Assembly (NCBI GenBank): GCA_022702545.1
Contig: JAHRBC010000003.1
Coordinates: 7,936,001 to 8,000,000, forward strand
Source: Phycomyces nitens
Taxonomy: Eukaryota; Mucoromycota; Mucoromycetes; Mucorales; Phycomycetaceae
DNA length: 64,000 bases
Reading direction: 5' to 3'
Part shown: one piece after another, positions 32,101-43,859 of the stretch
Numbering within the stretch: the stretch's first letter is position 1
How the letters are laid out: the number at the start of each line of letters is the position of its first letter
Made by a program: the position numbers and the translations under genes
Notes under the pieces: generated by a model
Seen by the model: the letters and a program-made list of their open reading frames with translations, nothing else
Database searches by the model: none
Told to the model about the DNA's origin: nothing

Positions 32101-33198
32101 ATGAGCACTGCCACTGAACAACAAGAGTTCACTGAGAAAGACCTAAGAAACTTTGAAGTTGAAGAGCGCGTACAAGCAAGATTACCCGCAGAACATATCA
32201 AGACATACCAAGCAATCCGTACAGTAAAGAATATTCCCCAGGAATTCAGACTCAAGACAACTCCCAAGAGAGAAGAATTCTGGTCCAAGCAAGCAGAAGA
32301 AATCGCAAGTAACCTATTAAAAAGAATGTCCACTTCCGACGGAAACAGCGAAATGGTGAAGATGATGGCCGAAGCATTTAAGCAAGCAATGCAGACGCAG
32401 AAGGCAACGCCCAAGCCAACGTTGAAGCAACCCGATTGCTATTTTGGTGAATGCTCGGCCTCCATCCTAGATGGCTGGTTGTACTCCGTGGAACGCTATG
32501 CTTCCTATTATGGGATGTCTTCCGAAGACAAGTGCAGCTACGCTGTAAACCTCCTGAGGAGACAAGCCAGCACATGGTGGCAACGTCTCGAGATGCAAGA
32601 CCGGTGCCCAAAGGAATGGGAGGCGTTCAAATCACGCATATCCGCCCAGTTCCGTCCGTCCCACACCCAACTGTCTGCAAGAGACCGACTTGCAAGCCTG
32701 TTGCAAACCACCTCGGTAGAGACCTATGTGAACCTGTTCCGGGATATTCAGTTGGAAATCCCTACAATGAACGAAGATGAAGCCCAAGACCGGTTCATCC
32801 GTGGTCTCCAGCCTGACATCTGCTTCCATGTCATCACCCTGCAACCCTTGGACTTGGATGATGCCGTCCGTATGGCACTGGCCTATGAGAGTGGCCGACA
32901 GACCGGTTTTCATGGCATGTATGCCGAACGACCTGTGGCCCAGCAATACTACCAGTCCAACGATGTGGTTCCCATGGACTTGGACGCCGTGGATGGTCGC
33001 CGTGGTTTCCACCAGAACCGTTCGTCCTCAAACCGCCAGTATAACAACCGCCCCGCACAGACCCGTTCCGAAGTGACTTGTCACTGGTGTGAGAAACGGG
33101 GTCACATCCGTCGAAACTGCAGAGAGCGCATTGAGGCGATCAGGAAGTTGGACGAGCAACATGGCCGGAAGAAGGATTTTCGGCAAACACAGCTGTAA
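32101..33198 (+). CDS. Element A Gag
   Basis: 365 residues from the ATG at 32101, 36 bp after the LTR. The N-terminal third is charged and helical. The capsid region has CYFGECSASILDGWLYSVER and FKSRISAQFRPSHTQLSARD, typical of Ty3-type retrotransposon gag. A CCHC knuckle, CHWCEKRGHIRRNC, lies near residue 330. It forms particles and packages RNA. The stop at 33196 overlaps the -1 frame that leads into the protease, so pol expression would need a -1 shift. Confidence 0.9.
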   Translation: MSTATEQQEFTEKDLRNFEVEERVQARLPAEHIKTYQAIRTVKNIPQEFRLKTTPKREEFWSKQAEEIASNLLKRMSTSDGNSEMVKMMAEAFKQAMQTQKATPKPTLKQPDCYFGECSASILDGWLYSVERYASYYGMSSEDKCSYAVNLLRRQASTWWQRLEMQDRCPKEWEAFKSRISAQFRPSHTQLSARDRLASLLQTTSVETYVNLFRDIQLEIPTMNEDEAQDRFIRGLQPDICFHVITLQPLDLDDAVRMALAYESGRQTGFHGMYAERPVAQQYYQSNDVVPMDLDAVDGRRGFHQNRSSSNRQYNNRPAQTRSEVTCHWCEKRGHIRRNCRERIEAIRKLDEQHGRKKDFRQTQL

Positions 33199-33218
33199 AG
33201 GGAGGTCAGCTGTGTTCC

Positions 33219-34028
33219 TTGGATAAACCCTCCCATGAGGCTAGTAATTTAACTGAGCCCTCTGATATGATTAATAAAGAACCTGTTCTTCCCTATGTTG
33301 TTGTCCCACCTAAGACCCTTGTGTCTGTGCCTAATGAGGAAGATTGTGAATTTGCATTGGATCGGCGATTTTTGGAGGAACTAAATGCTGCTATTGATAC
33401 GGACCTGCCTCTATATATGGCTACACACAATGGTCAATCGATTTCCGTTCTCATTGACAGTGGCGCAAGTGCCAACTATGTGTCCCCCCGCATTACTGAT
33501 CAAATTAAGAACGTTGAACGAATCTCTGGACGCCCTGTAGAAACTGCTGGTGGTCATTTAACAACGATCAACCAGAAAGCCTCACTCCTGCTCTCTCTCA
33601 ATGGTTACCAGGACACAATCGATGCCTATGTGTTCCCAACAAAGTTCGATCTGATCCTTGGCCGTACTTGGTTGCAAAAGGCCAAACCAGTACCAGATTG
33701 GCAGCACGATCGATGGCATTTGCAGCAAAATGGCCAAGAGTTTGTCCTTAGCCCTCAGAACACTCGCCCAGTCCAGCCACAGTTACACTATGTAATCTCC
33801 GCCAAACAAACACAAAAACTTATCAAGAAGAATGAAGCTGCATGTTACCTAGTCCACTTCAAAGGTCAACCTGGCGAGCAATCTCCGGATGATAAGTGGA
33901 ACGGTCTGGTCAAAGAGTTTGATGATGTGTTTTTGGAAGGTTTGCCAGGATTACCGCCAGATCGTGATGTTCAGCATGTCATCAACACTGGAGAAGCCGA
34001 ACCAACCAGCAAGCCCCCTTCAAGATGA
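33219..34028 (+). CDS. Element A protease (pol N-terminus)
   Basis: The frame is -1 to gag, already open across the gag stop; the position given is a TTG, not a real start. The retropepsin motif is [15 protein letters not shown] and the flap/second hydrophobic motif [11 protein letters not shown]. The C-terminus ends SKPPSR at a TGA that overlaps the next ORF by four bases. The junction falls in a C5 run at 34013-34018, inside a block that is continuous in Ty3-type pols, so protease and RT were probably one frame and the break is a one-base loss. Confidence 0.86.
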   Translation: MDKPSHEASNLTEPSDMINKEPVLPYVVVPPKTLVSVPNEEDCEFALDRRFLEELNAAIDTDLPLYMATHNGQSISVLIDSGASANYVSPRITDQIKNVERISGRPVETAGGHLTTINQKASLLLSLNGYQDTIDAYVFPTKFDLILGRTWLQKAKPVPDWQHDRWHLQQNGQEFVLSPQNTRPVQPQLHYVISAKQTQKLIKKNEAACYLVHFKGQPGEQSPDDKWNGLVKEFDDVFLEGLPGLPPDRDVQHVINTGEAEPTSKPPSR

Positions 34029-36874
34029 GTCCACGAGAGCTTGATGAACTGAAAAAGCAACTCAAGGAACTCCTGGATCTCGGTCTGATTCGTCCCAGCT
34101 CATCTCCTTGGGGTGCCCCGATTCTATTTGTCAAAAAGAAAGATGGTGCCATGCGTATGTGTGTTGATTACCGAGCCCTAAACAAAGTGACCATCCGTAA
34201 CAACCACCCGCTGCCGCGAATTGATGAGTGTTTGGAACGACTTCGTGGGTCAAACCACTTCACTAGCTTGGACCTGAAAAGTGGTTACCACCAAGTCCGA
34301 ATCCAACCATCCGATGTCCCTAAAACGGCTTTCAACACTCGCTATGGCCAGTATGAGTTCTTGGTTCTCCCGTTTGGTCTCACCAATGCCCCGCCTACAT
34401 TTCAGCACCTGATGAACAATGTTCTTGGTGACTGCCTTGATGAATTTGCATTGGTGTATCTTGATGACATATTAATTTTCAGTAAGACTCCAGAGGACCA
34501 TGAGAAGCACGTCCGACATGTCCTGAACCGGTTGAGAGAAGCGAAACTAGTGGCCAATCTCAAGAAGTGCGAATTTAATAAGCAAGAATTAGTATTCCTC
34601 GGTTTCCATGTCTCGGCACTAGGTATTCTCCCCTCTCCCGACAAAGTCAAAGCTGTGCAAAACTGGATCGCGCCCACAAATGTCCAAGAAGTGCGACAGT
34701 TTATCGGTTTGGCCCAACACTATCGTCGATTTATCCCTGGATTTGCTGGAATCGCTGCCCCGCTGACGGATCTCACCCGCGGTGTTGGTCCCAAGCGACG
34801 ATCTATTGTGTGGACTGATGAATGTCAAGCCAGTTTCGAACTCCTCAAAGAAAAGCTTACAAGTGCTCCAGTCCTTCTTGCCCCAGACATGGATAAGCCT
34901 TTCCGAGTAGAAACTGATGCTTCAGATTTTGGTGTTGGTGCAGTGTTACTGCAACAAGACGAAACTGGTACCTGGAAACCGCTAGCCTTTGAATCCAAGA
35001 AGCTGTCCAAAGCTGAACGGTCATACCCAGCACAAGAGCGTGAGCTCCTGGGTATACTCCATGCACTTCGTAGTTGGCGCTGTCTGATAGAAGGGAAGCC
35101 ATTTACTGTTTTCACCGATCACTTGCCGTTAAAGTACTTCCGAAGCCAAGTGAAGCCGACTCCTCGTCTTGTCCGCTGGATCTCAGAACTAGAACTCTAT
35201 GACCCCACAATCGAGTACAAACCAGGCAAAGATAACAATGTACCCGATGTTCTGTCCCGTATTGGTGGTCCCGAGAGTGAGGACATGGCTGCGGAATCAA
35301 TGGAACCCGATTACTTGTATGTATCCCAGATACCTGATGAATCCGACTGGCCTAAGTTGTACACGCATCCAGAAGAAGAATGGCCTGAGGATTACAAGGA
35401 ACTGCTGCAAAGACAAAGATCTCGTTTTGTGATACACGACCAGAAAGTATTCCGGCGTGTCAAGTTTGGTGATGGTTTCCGAGAAATCCGTTATGCGTTG
35501 TTCGCCCGTCGAGCCAATCTGGTTGATAACTTCCATAAGGGTTTTGGTCATGCTGGTGAAACAACGGTGTATGATCTGATAAGGAAACGTTGGTGGTGGC
35601 CAGGGATGCGCACGGATATTCAAGACTGGCTTACAAAATGCCCTCAGTGTCAGTTAGCCTCAAATGCTGAACGAAACATCCACCATGCCCCAATGAAGCC
35701 GTTGGATGTGCCCCCTGCCTTTTCACGCTGGCATCTTGACTTCATTGGAGAATTACCAACAACTATCAATGGTAATCGCTGGATATTAGTTGCTGTGGAT
35801 TATGCCACGAACTGGCCTATTGCCCGTGCTGTACCTGATGCCACTGGAGAAGCTATTGCGAAGTTCCTGTACGAAGAGATCGTCATGCGTTTTGGTTGCC
35901 CAGATGAGATACTCACGGATCGTGGAGCAAACTTTATGTCCAAGATTCTCCTCCATTACACTGATCAGATCAAGGTCCATCATAAGTTCACATCGGCCTT
36001 CCACCCAAGAACCAATGGTAAATGTGAGCGCCTGAATGGAATTCTCAAGCAAATGTTGCGAAAGTATGTTCATGGTGCCATTCATCGCTGGGATGAATAC
36101 TTGGATACTGCTCTCTTGGCCTGTCGCATTTGCAAACATCGTACCACTGGTTTCAGCCCCTTCTTCCTCACGTATGGTCGTGAACCGCGTCTTCCTGGTG
36201 ATCCTCTCCGACCTTTTATGAGTGCCGATCTGCCAGACGATCCTCAAGTCCTTGCCACTGATGCCCTGACTTACTTACGTAACCTTCGTAAAGCCCGCGA
36301 AGAAGCTGAGTCTCGTGTCCGAACAAACAGCTTGCAAGACAAAGAGCGTTGGGATGCCATTATGAAACCTCACTCGTTTGCAATTGGTGCCCATGTCCTC
36401 ATGCGCCATGAGAACAAGTTCGGCCTGGAATACAACTGGATGGGTCCCTATTTGGTCATCGACAAGAACCCAGACACTGACGTATATAAGTTGACAACTG
36501 TTGAAGGTATTCCCTACACTTCTTGGGTTCACGCAGATCGATTGAAACTGGCCAAGGTCGATGTGATCTCTCAGACTTGGTTCCACCCTACTGCTTCCCG
36601 TGCTCAGACCCGCCAAGATTTACTTGCTGCTGCCTCTTCCCCCTTGGATGTCTCTGTTATTGATGATTCCTTAGTTGCTCGAGGACGATCAACAGTTTGG
36701 GGAGGGGATGATGTCGTGCCTGAATTAATGTCAGCCAATCAGGATGACAATTACACAGAGTTCTCTTTTGAGAACGACGACCGAATTGATTCCCTTTTGC
36801 TCTCTGAAGACCTAGAAGACATTAGTTATAACAAAAGTAGATTAGAAACCGAAACAGACATTTATGATAGCTGA
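34025..36874 (+). CDS. Element A RT-RNase H-integrase
   Basis: 949 residues. [22 protein letters not shown] and [16 protein letters not shown] (about 143). RNase [18 protein letters not shown] (about 296) and FTDHLPLKY. Integrase zinc domain: [16 protein letters not shown]...CPQCQ (about 503-540). Core: [17 protein letters not shown] and NGKCERLNG, so D, D and E are present. The C-terminus has [18 protein letters not shown] and no chromodomain. The last 54 codons (after 36712) lie in the 3' LTR. It is probably joined to the protease frame by a lost base near 34015. Confidence 0.9.
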   Translation: MSPRELDELKKQLKELLDLGLIRPSSSPWGAPILFVKKKDGAMRMCVDYRALNKVTIRNNHPLPRIDECLERLRGSNHFTSLDLKSGYHQVRIQPSDVPKTAFNTRYGQYEFLVLPFGLTNAPPTFQHLMNNVLGDCLDEFALVYLDDILIFSKTPEDHEKHVRHVLNRLREAKLVANLKKCEFNKQELVFLGFHVSALGILPSPDKVKAVQNWIAPTNVQEVRQFIGLAQHYRRFIPGFAGIAAPLTDLTRGVGPKRRSIVWTDECQASFELLKEKLTSAPVLLAPDMDKPFRVETDASDFGVGAVLLQQDETGTWKPLAFESKKLSKAERSYPAQERELLGILHALRSWRCLIEGKPFTVFTDHLPLKYFRSQVKPTPRLVRWISELELYDPTIEYKPGKDNNVPDVLSRIGGPESEDMAAESMEPDYLYVSQIPDESDWPKLYTHPEEEWPEDYKELLQRQRSRFVIHDQKVFRRVKFGDGFREIRYALFARRANLVDNFHKGFGHAGETTVYDLIRKRWWWPGMRTDIQDWLTKCPQCQLASNAERNIHHAPMKPLDVPPAFSRWHLDFIGELPTTINGNRWILVAVDYATNWPIARAVPDATGEAIAKFLYEEIVMRFGCPDEILTDRGANFMSKILLHYTDQIKVHHKFTSAFHPRTNGKCERLNGILKQMLRKYVHGAIHRWDEYLDTALLACRICKHRTTGFSPFFLTYGREPRLPGDPLRPFMSADLPDDPQVLATDALTYLRNLRKAREEAESRVRTNSLQDKERWDAIMKPHSFAIGAHVLMRHENKFGLEYNWMGPYLVIDKNPDTDVYKLTTVEGIPYTSWVHADRLKLAKVDVISQTWFHPTASRAQTRQDLLAAASSPLDVSVIDDSLVARGRSTVWGGDDVVPELMSANQDDNYTEFSFENDDRIDSLLLSEDLEDISYNKSRLETETDIYDS

Positions 36875-37039
36875 GTAGGTTTAGAAAAGATATAAAAGAG
36901 GACAATATTTCATTGAATAAAAGGTATCTATCTTCCTATCCTCTTTTTACTCTTTTATCCTCGTTTACGATTCCCAGTGGGTTTGACCAATATTGGCTGT
37001 GTTATAGCATTGGAAGAACAACCCAGATCCAAAACGACA
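36712..37039 (+). repeat. 3' LTR of element A
   Basis: 328 nt, identical by eye to the 5' LTR. It contains the pol stop at 36872-36874. Confidence 0.94.
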
Positions 37040-37043
37040 CTTA

Positions 37044-37405
37044 TGTCGGATATTATTGTCAGAGTTGACATAGCGAATAATAACCCAGATAATCAGGTAC
37101 CCAATCGGTAATGCTTTTAACATATGTCTTCAAGGTTATACCGATTGGTTCCCCTTTTTGTAAAACCAAGACATATTCTCATCGCCTCTCATAAAGAGAT
37201 AACCAATGTGTCTTGAGTAAAAAGTAATTAGTTTAGATAGTTTCACTTATAAAATCTGTATAAATACTACAACGATTTGTATCAATAAAAAAGGCATTCA
37301 ATTCTCTATATTCCTATTTATCCTAAACGTCCTAGTTGGTGGTGATCTATTGCAAAACTCATCTAAGTCAAGCATTAGCAAGATACACCCAGTCGAGACT
37401 TGACA
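37044..37405 (+). mobile_element. Solo LTR (D family)
   Basis: Starts TGTCGGATATTATTG immediately after the CTTA duplicate of element A and ends GAGACTTGACA. It contains TCTGTATAAATAC and ATCAATAAAAAAGG in the order TATA then polyadenylation signal. No coding content is seen. Confidence 0.55.
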
Positions 37406-37707
37406 TTATTTTGATGAATCCGTAAAATCTGAAGATGATTAACCGCAGTACTTCTTTATGCTCAGTAACATCTTCCTGAGCATTAACCACAGTACAATGT
37501 CTCTTCTTTTATGAAAATATCATATAATAACTACTGCGGATAATGCGCAGTATTAGTTAGAGAACTATATAAGATAACCAAAGTCATAATAATAAAAAGT
37601 ATCTTTTATCCTCTCTTTGATTTTACGTATACTCCTGTTTCCCCAGTGGGATTGACCTTTTGGCTTTGTTATAGTAAAAGGAAGACCATCCCAGATCAGG
37701 AACAACA
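37401..37707 (+). mobile_element. Solo LTR (B family, copy 2)
   Basis: Inverse counterpart of 1715-2025. TATA-like CTATATAAGATAACC, then AATAAAAAG, and ends GATCAGGAACAACA. It overlaps the end of the D LTR by the shared TGACA. Confidence 0.6.
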
Positions 37708-37711
37708 CTTA

Positions 37712-38039
37712 TGTTGTTTTGGATCTGGGTTGTTCTTCCAATGCTATAACACAGCCAATATTGGTCAAACCCACTGGGAATCGTAAACAAGGATAAAAGA
37801 GTAAAAAGAGGATAGGAAGATAGATCCTTTTTATTCAATGAAATATTGTCCTCTTTTATATCTTTTCTAAACCTACTCAGCTATCGTAAATGTCTGTTTT
37901 GGTTTCTAATCTACTTTTGTTATAACTAATGTCTTCTAGGTCTTCAGAGAGCAAAAGGGAATCAATTCAGTTGTTGTTCTCAAAAGAGAACTCTGTGTAA
38001 TTGTCATCCTGATTGGCTGACATTAATTCAGGCACGACA
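37712..38039 (-). mobile_element. Solo LTR of element A family
   Basis: 328 nt on the minus strand, nearly identical to the element A LTR (start TGTCGTGCCTG read from 38039). It is flanked by CTTA on both sides (37708-37711, 38040-38043), the same 4-bp duplication as the full element A. It results from LTR-LTR recombination of a former insertion. Confidence 0.85.
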
Positions 38040-38043
38040 CTTA

Positions 38044-38283
38044 ATTTTGGTGAGACAAGTTTGTCAAGTCTCAATCTGGTATTTCTTTTCTGGCACTTGT
38101 AACTAAGTCGCAGAATCAATACCACTGGGGATCGTCAAGTTTAGAGAATAGTTTTTTAGATAGAATATAGATACTTTTTATTGAGACAAATCCTTTTACT
38201 ATTTATACAAAATATAATTGGATTTAAGGCTAAATGTATAGCTACGTTAATATGTCTTAGATGATGATTGTCCAGTAGGATAT
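38044..38283 (-). mobile_element. Partial LTR-like sequence (J)
   Basis: Contains TGTCAAGTCTCAATCTGG, resembling the D-LTR end in reverse, a minus-strand TATA-like region (TTTGTATAAATAG) and CTCAATAAAAAGTATC. It is cut at 38284 by a P-type transposon end. No ORF is credible here. Confidence 0.4.
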
Positions 38284-38350
38284 CACTGCAAAAGAGGGGC
38301 TGTTTGTAGTACCAGAAATCTGGCATTATGGTACTGAAAAGGGGTGGGTT

Positions 38351-41300
38351 CACTACGGCGAGAGGAGTGGGAACAGCTACCGAAACGGTAACATAACTGC
38401 CGTTTTTTCTGATTTTAGACTGCTTTTTCTCCGCAGATTGTGGTTGAAAGGTAATGTCATCGATGCCGATTCATAAAAGTCACATGGAATCTCTTTTCAT
38501 CTGGCAATGAGGTAGTTGTAGTACCATAGAAAGGGCCCGTAAATTTTTAGGCAACGTTGTTTATCGAAATGAGCATTTTATTTGGTGTTGAAGATGTTGA
38601 GCATTCTTGAAAAAAATAATTTTTGTCCTGTGTGAACGAAACGGTAACATAACTGCCGTTTTTTGAAACCGAATTTTTGTTTTTGACATTATTAGCCACT
38701 TTGTTTTATTTGGTATTAAATATTTGGGTATGAGAAAATAAGAGAATGATTATAGGATTGATAGGTTACCCTTGGTGATATGTAAGTTGGTATTAAAAAC
38801 AAAATATGGCGCAATCACAAAAAATTGATTGCTGTTTGGTGGGTATTGAATGAGACCAACTTGATGGATGATGTCATCTACATTGATGATGGCAAAAGTT
38901 GGTGAGGGTATATGTCCATGCAGGGTATCAGTTGGTCTCTTCTTTACAATCGGGACAGAAAAGTCATGTGCCGCTGTGGTATGCTCTTTCATGACATCAA
39001 CAAATGCCAAAAAGTGGGTTATGCCATGGGTATCTTTATGCTGAAAATAAAACTCTACAGTGCCAACGAGCCAGCTTTGGATGGGTATATTGCGATGACT
39101 AGATGAAGATTTAAGAATGTGAGCAATCTCTACTTTGTATTTCGACTAATACCAATACTTACTTTTTATATGTACAAGTAAACATGATATGATGGTTACC
39201 GCGGCTGGTCTCGTTTTTCATTTTTCGGTATATGGATGAAGAGTACACTGTAGAGTCTTTCCAAAGGTGGGAAGCAACAACAATTGATGAGTCAGCGAGC
39301 TCAGTGGTATATGTGGTGGTATTTCGGGTATAATATCTGAGCAACACATTTCTCACAATGTTGCTGCTTATGCCTTCAATGGTATCATCAAGCAACTGGG
39401 TATTACGATGAAATGGTTCCCATAGCTGGGCACCACTTTCATCGTTGGGTATATTTATGAAACTTGATTCGTTGTAGGTATGAGGATGAATGATGCTGGT
39501 ATGGTTATGAAGATCGATGGCTGTATGGATATATCTGTGGATCGCAAATCGTTCTACGAGTAAGCTGGCATTTCGCCCGCCTTTGGACTTTGACCTAATG
39601 AGCTTGGAATAGACGCCAATGACCCTCTCCATTGATCTGGTAGAATAACTCCTTAGAGGGCCCTGGCGTCTTATGATATGGGGTATATGGATGAGATAAT
39701 GCTGGACTGGTCGGAAGACACTACGAGATAGTGTCTTTTGATGAACTTGGTATAATAGGAATGCATGCCAGTCTTTGAAATGCCTATTGAAAAAAAGGTA
39801 ATAATAAATGTTAAATAAAAGTAATGATTCACTTTTGTTTGACATACCTTTCCATTTCGTCGATCAGGGTATATGTGAGTGACCACTGTAAGGCAAGTGC
39901 ACACCCTTTTACCAAGGACAAGACGGCAATTTTTGCAGCCCTGCTTGGTAAATAGGGGACGACAACTGTGGGTATAATGTAAAGGAGGAAATCGAGCCAA
40001 TCTACTGCACGAGTGCCATCGATTTTCTGGAATATATTGTCGAAGCTGCCTTGGAATGAAACGGGTATAAACTGCCTAGAGTTGGAAATGCAGTTGCCAA
40101 TGGTCTCCAAGTCAGATCTGGGTATATAAAAAGGGTAATTGTCTGCTGACTGGGTATTGTCTTCTTGGGTATAGTAAAAAATTTTGTCTTTAGATTGAGC
40201 GACGGATATAAGTTCAAAGAGGTGTTTGCCGATTCCTCTTGCAATTAAATGCAGTTCATCTAATGCAAAAAATGATGAACCTGAAAATGTTGCGAGCTCG
40301 GTAAAGAGACTTGGCTGGTATATATTTTTGATCTATTATAAATAATTATTTAGTATAAAAAGAATGATTAATTGAATATTCATATACTTACAGGGTTGCT
40401 GGTATAAAAATCTTCAACAGGTCTTAGAGGAGCAGAGCTGTCGTCAAAGTATACTCCATGCCTTCTGTTATCTGCTGGTTTTCCCTTGGTCTCGCAAATA
40501 CGGCAACCAAACAGACTGCTATGTGACCCAAGATGGGCCATGTCTGCAACTGCAGGGATGTCTCCAGACGCGAGCAGCAAGTGAACTTTCGATCGGCATA
40601 TTTCAGCCCCATTGTGCTTTACAATGAGGCCATGAACTTCGAGGTCCTTTAGCTCATTTATGATGGGTATTAAAAATGAATCCAAATTGGATGGTTTTTA
40701 GGACCAGGCAAAATGGCGAGTTGTATGAGGTATGGGGTGGTATATCTAAGCTTTTAATTAGTATTTTGTTTGTTTAAAATATTAATTACCTTATGGATAG
40801 ATCGATGTTGAAAATGATTAAATGAATGATGGTATATGAGGCTTTGCCTTTTTCTGGTTAACAAAACCATCGGTATATATGCCCAAGGCAATATCGTCGG
40901 GATTGGCAAACATGCCTTGTCTTACGAGCTCCTTATAATTTTTGCCATCAAAAATATCATTGATTTCGCCGGCACGTGATTCTCTGTTGGCTCTGTATTG
41001 TAGGAGCTCTCGGGTATCTCGATCGGCCAACATCTTGGATATAATGTCCCCAATGGACAAAAGCTTCATTTGGGCAATTGGGACTTTAACAATACTGTTA
41101 TTTGGCTTATACCGTTGTTCACCACAGGCTGCACATTCAACTTGCTCATCGTCCAGGTTGTACAGCTTGCAACCCTTTGGGCACACATCATATTCATAGC
41201 CCTGCAGATCTGACTTCTTCTTGAGTAGAACATCTACTCCTTCACCATGTCTAATCTTGGCTCCAGGCTCTAAAAAGAAAATGAATGATACAATTTATGT

Positions 41301-41982
41301 CAGTGATTGTTAAGTAAAATAATAGTAAGTAATATCATTTACCCAGCATGATCTCATCGTGATCCCGAATGAGTGTGTTAGCAAACCTAACAATGTCTCT
41401 GTAGGCTGCCCTAGTTATTTTATGCTGGACCACCAAGTGAGAGAGATGGATACTCAATAGTTCAGCTTTTGTGAAGGTATTGAGCCCAATTTGCTCACTA
41501 TTGTATATGTGCGCGCTACCCTCAGTGGTATCAAAAGTACAGCCACATTTGTATGAAAGGCTTTCATTGGCTTCTATGATATCTGTAGAAAAGGTAGGTA
41601 TTATTTTGAATAAGTGTTTGTGAATCAGTGAATATGATTATATTTTTGTATTATTACCTGAATCACTCATAGATTCATCATCATCCTGCATTTCAATATC
41701 TTCAGACAAACATTGGTGAAGTCTATTGTGGTTTTTTAGATGCTGGTAACTATTGAAAGTCAAGGCACACTGAGCACACTGGTATGTCAACATAGACATT
41801 TTGTCTCTCGATTGGTTGATATTGGATGAAGACATATTAATAAAAAGTGTAACTGGCTGGGTTGGGTGAGGATGTGAAATATAGAGTTATAAAAATCTAA
41901 TGTTGATAGCTTGGTAAAAAGAGTAGCTTTATATATGGATTGATTTTACACTGAATGATTGCAGCAATTTTTCTATTTCTCA
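38351..41982 (-). mobile_element. Q1: tnp2-type transposon with CACTACGGCG end, right end missing
   Basis: The left terminus is CACTACGGCG at 38351, followed by subterminal ACGGTAAC/GCCGT-type repeats (38380-38660). One long spliced transposase gene lies on the minus strand. There is no CGCCGTAGTG terminus at its other side. Instead a second left terminus (Q2) starts directly at 41983 in the same orientation. Confidence 0.65.
38750..41835 (-). pseudogene. Q1 tnp2-type transposase, multi-exon, frameshifted
   Basis: Minus strand. Exon 1 (41658-41835) encodes a C2H2 finger, YQCAQCALTFNSYQHL...H. Exon 2 (41343-41582) encodes SYKCGCTF...HHL-type helices. Exon 3 starts at 41269 with RHGEGVDVLLKKK, CPKGC and CAACGEQRY, then the first catalytic Asp in ALGIYTDGF. 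Next come GDIPAVADMAHLG, FGCRICETKG, DELHLIARGIGKH (second Asp) and RSMERVIGVYSKL (Glu). The tail is HQVGLIQYPPNSNQFFV. This is the tnp2 family. It is broken by a one-base loss near 40835 and one in an A-run near 40693, so it is inactive as read. Confidence 0.7.
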
Positions 41983-42059
41983 CACTACGGCGGAAGGACC
42001 GGTAGCTGTGCCGAAAACGGTAGCATAACTACCGTTTTTTATGATTTTTGAGCACTTTA

Positions 42060-42660
42060 TCTCCGCAGATTGTGGTTGAAAGGTAATGTCATCGATGCCG
42101 ATTCATAAAAGTCGCATGGAATGTCTTTTCATCAGGCAATGAGGTAGTTGTAGTACCATAGAAAGGGCTCGTAAGTTTTTAGGCAACGTTATTTATTGAA
42201 ATGAGCATTTTATTTGGTGTTAACGATGTTGCGCATTTTTGAGAAAAATAATTTTTCGCCTGTGTGAACAAAACGGTAGCATAACTACCGTTTTTTGAAA
42301 CCAATTTTTTGTTTTTGATATTATTAGCCATTTTATTTTATTTTATATGACATTAATATTTATTAGAGCACTTTATCTCCGCAGATTGTGGTTGAAAGGT
42401 AATGTCATCGATCCCGAATCATAAAAGTTGCATGGAATGTCTTTTCATCAGGCAATGAGGTAGTTGTAGTACCATAGAAAGGGCTCGTAAGTTTTTAGGC
42501 AACCTTGTTTATTGAAATGAGCATTTTATTTGGTGTTAAAGATGTTGCGCATTTTTGAGAAAAATAATTTTTCACCTGTGTGAACAAAATGGTAGTTATG
42601 CTACCGTTTTTTGAAACAATTTTTTTGTTTTTGACATTATTAGCCATTTTATTTTATTTT
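42060..42660. repeat. Subterminal repeat block of Q2
   Basis: A ~300-bp unit occurs twice in tandem (CTCCGCAGATTGTGG at 42061 and 42377) and once in Q1 (38429). Each unit carries ATTCATAAAAGT, AATGAGGTAGTTGTAG and a closing ACGGTAGC/GCTACCGT-type palindrome before TTTTTTGAAAC. Such arrays usually bind the transposase in CACTA-like elements. Confidence 0.65.
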
Positions 42661-42707
42661 ATTTGGTATTGATATTTATAAAGAAAGAAAAAAGAAAAAG
42701 AAAATTT

Positions 42708-43300
42708 TTATAAAGTGGCAAGATTACCCCTGGTCACATGCAGATTGTCATTAAACACATAATATGATGCAATGATAAAGAACTGATTACTACTCGGAGG
42801 GTACTGGATGAGCCCAACTTGATGCTGAATGTCATCCACATTAACAGCATATTTTGGCTGGGTTGTTTGTCCAGTTGAGCTGTGTGACCGCCGTATTACG
42901 ATTGGCACAGATGAGTCATGGGCTGCTGTACCATGCTCTTTCATCACTTCAACGAATGCCAGAAAGTGCGGTGTGCCATCAACCTCTTTATGCTCAAAAT
43001 AAAATTCCACGGTGCCAACAAACCAGCTTTGAATAGTTATATTGCGACGGCTAGATAAAAATATAAAAAATGCGAGTGATCTCTATTTTGTATTTTGACT
43101 AATACCAATACTCACTTTCTGTATGGACAGGTGAACATCACATGATGATTGCCACGTCTGGTCTCGTTTTTTATTCTTCGGTACATACATGAAGAATGTA
43201 CGGTTGAATTTTTCCAAAGACGAGAAGCAACAACAATCGTCGGGTCATCAAGTTCAATACTGTCCATACCACTGTTTCGCACATAGTACTTTGCCAAAGT
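42708..43300 (-). pseudogene. Q2 transposase C-terminal part
   Basis: Two exons on the minus strand. The segment 43112-43300 encodes KYYVRNSG...DDPTIVVASRLWKNSTVHSS and RRGNHHVMFTCPYRK. After an intron, 42708-43050 encodes KEVDGTPHFLAFVEVMKEHG, VDDIQHQVGLIQYPPSSNQF and NLHVTRGNL. Both align with the end of the Q1 transposase. The upstream coding part continues at 49676, beyond the P2 insertion. Confidence 0.7.
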
Positions 43301-43859
43301 CACTGCAAAAAATAAAGAAATTCCAATAACGTAAAAGTGGCAATGCTGTACTATAAAGCGATGTTTTAACATAGGGTGGTTTTTTTTCCGACTATGAGAC
43401 AAGCTACCTTGTCAGCTATCTCGTTGACGTGCTATCTAGTAGTGGATTTTTGAAATAATGTGCCGCAGGTGAGGGCTGTTAGCACTTTCGGTGTACTGAT
43501 CTGATCTGGAAAAACAAAAAGAAATATTTAAAAGTACGGTTCTATTTTGGTGCCGTATTTATGGACCTGGAAATATTGGGAGAATCATATATTCATGAAA
43601 ATACATGGTCGTGTATTTATCGAAAATATTGAGCATACTCTTCATGAAAGCCAATTAAATGAATGGATTGAAAGCTTCTTTATCCTTCTTCACCAGTAAT
43701 ATATCACCCATTATTTGATTTCCCGTTTATAATTGATTGGTAATGTTTTACGTTTTTATTTTTATTAGAAAGAATAGAATGTTTCTAGGTTCAGGGTCTA
43801 CTATTACGCCTATTCCTATGCCTAGCCGTTTCTACCCGGTTGCTTGCTGCTATTTGGAT

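Larger units (their letters stand above)
31738..37039 (+). mobile_element. Ty3/gypsy element A, complete, identical LTRs
   Basis: 328-nt LTRs at 31738-32065 and 36712-37039 look identical (TGTCGTGCCTG...AAAACGACA). The flanking duplication is only 4 bp, CTTA (31734-31737, 37040-37043). The polypurine tract is GGGGAGGGGATGA at 36699-36711. TGGTAGCTGAAG, 2 bp inside the 5' LTR, may be the primer-binding site. Gag, protease and RT-integrase follow in order. It is the best-preserved retroelement here and lies 42 bp downstream of tRNA-Tyr. No chromodomain is present. Confidence 0.94.

Noticed and set aside
34013..34028. Programmed frameshift between element A protease and RT
   Set aside because: The site is inside a conserved block that is continuous in Ty3-type pols, and similar one-base losses in homopolymers occur at six other places, so an indel is more likely.
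38429..42660. CRISPR-like spaced repeats in the Q ends
   Set aside because: The repeats are diverged, ~300 bp apart and flank a transposase; eukaryotic context with introns and tRNA introns excludes CRISPR.
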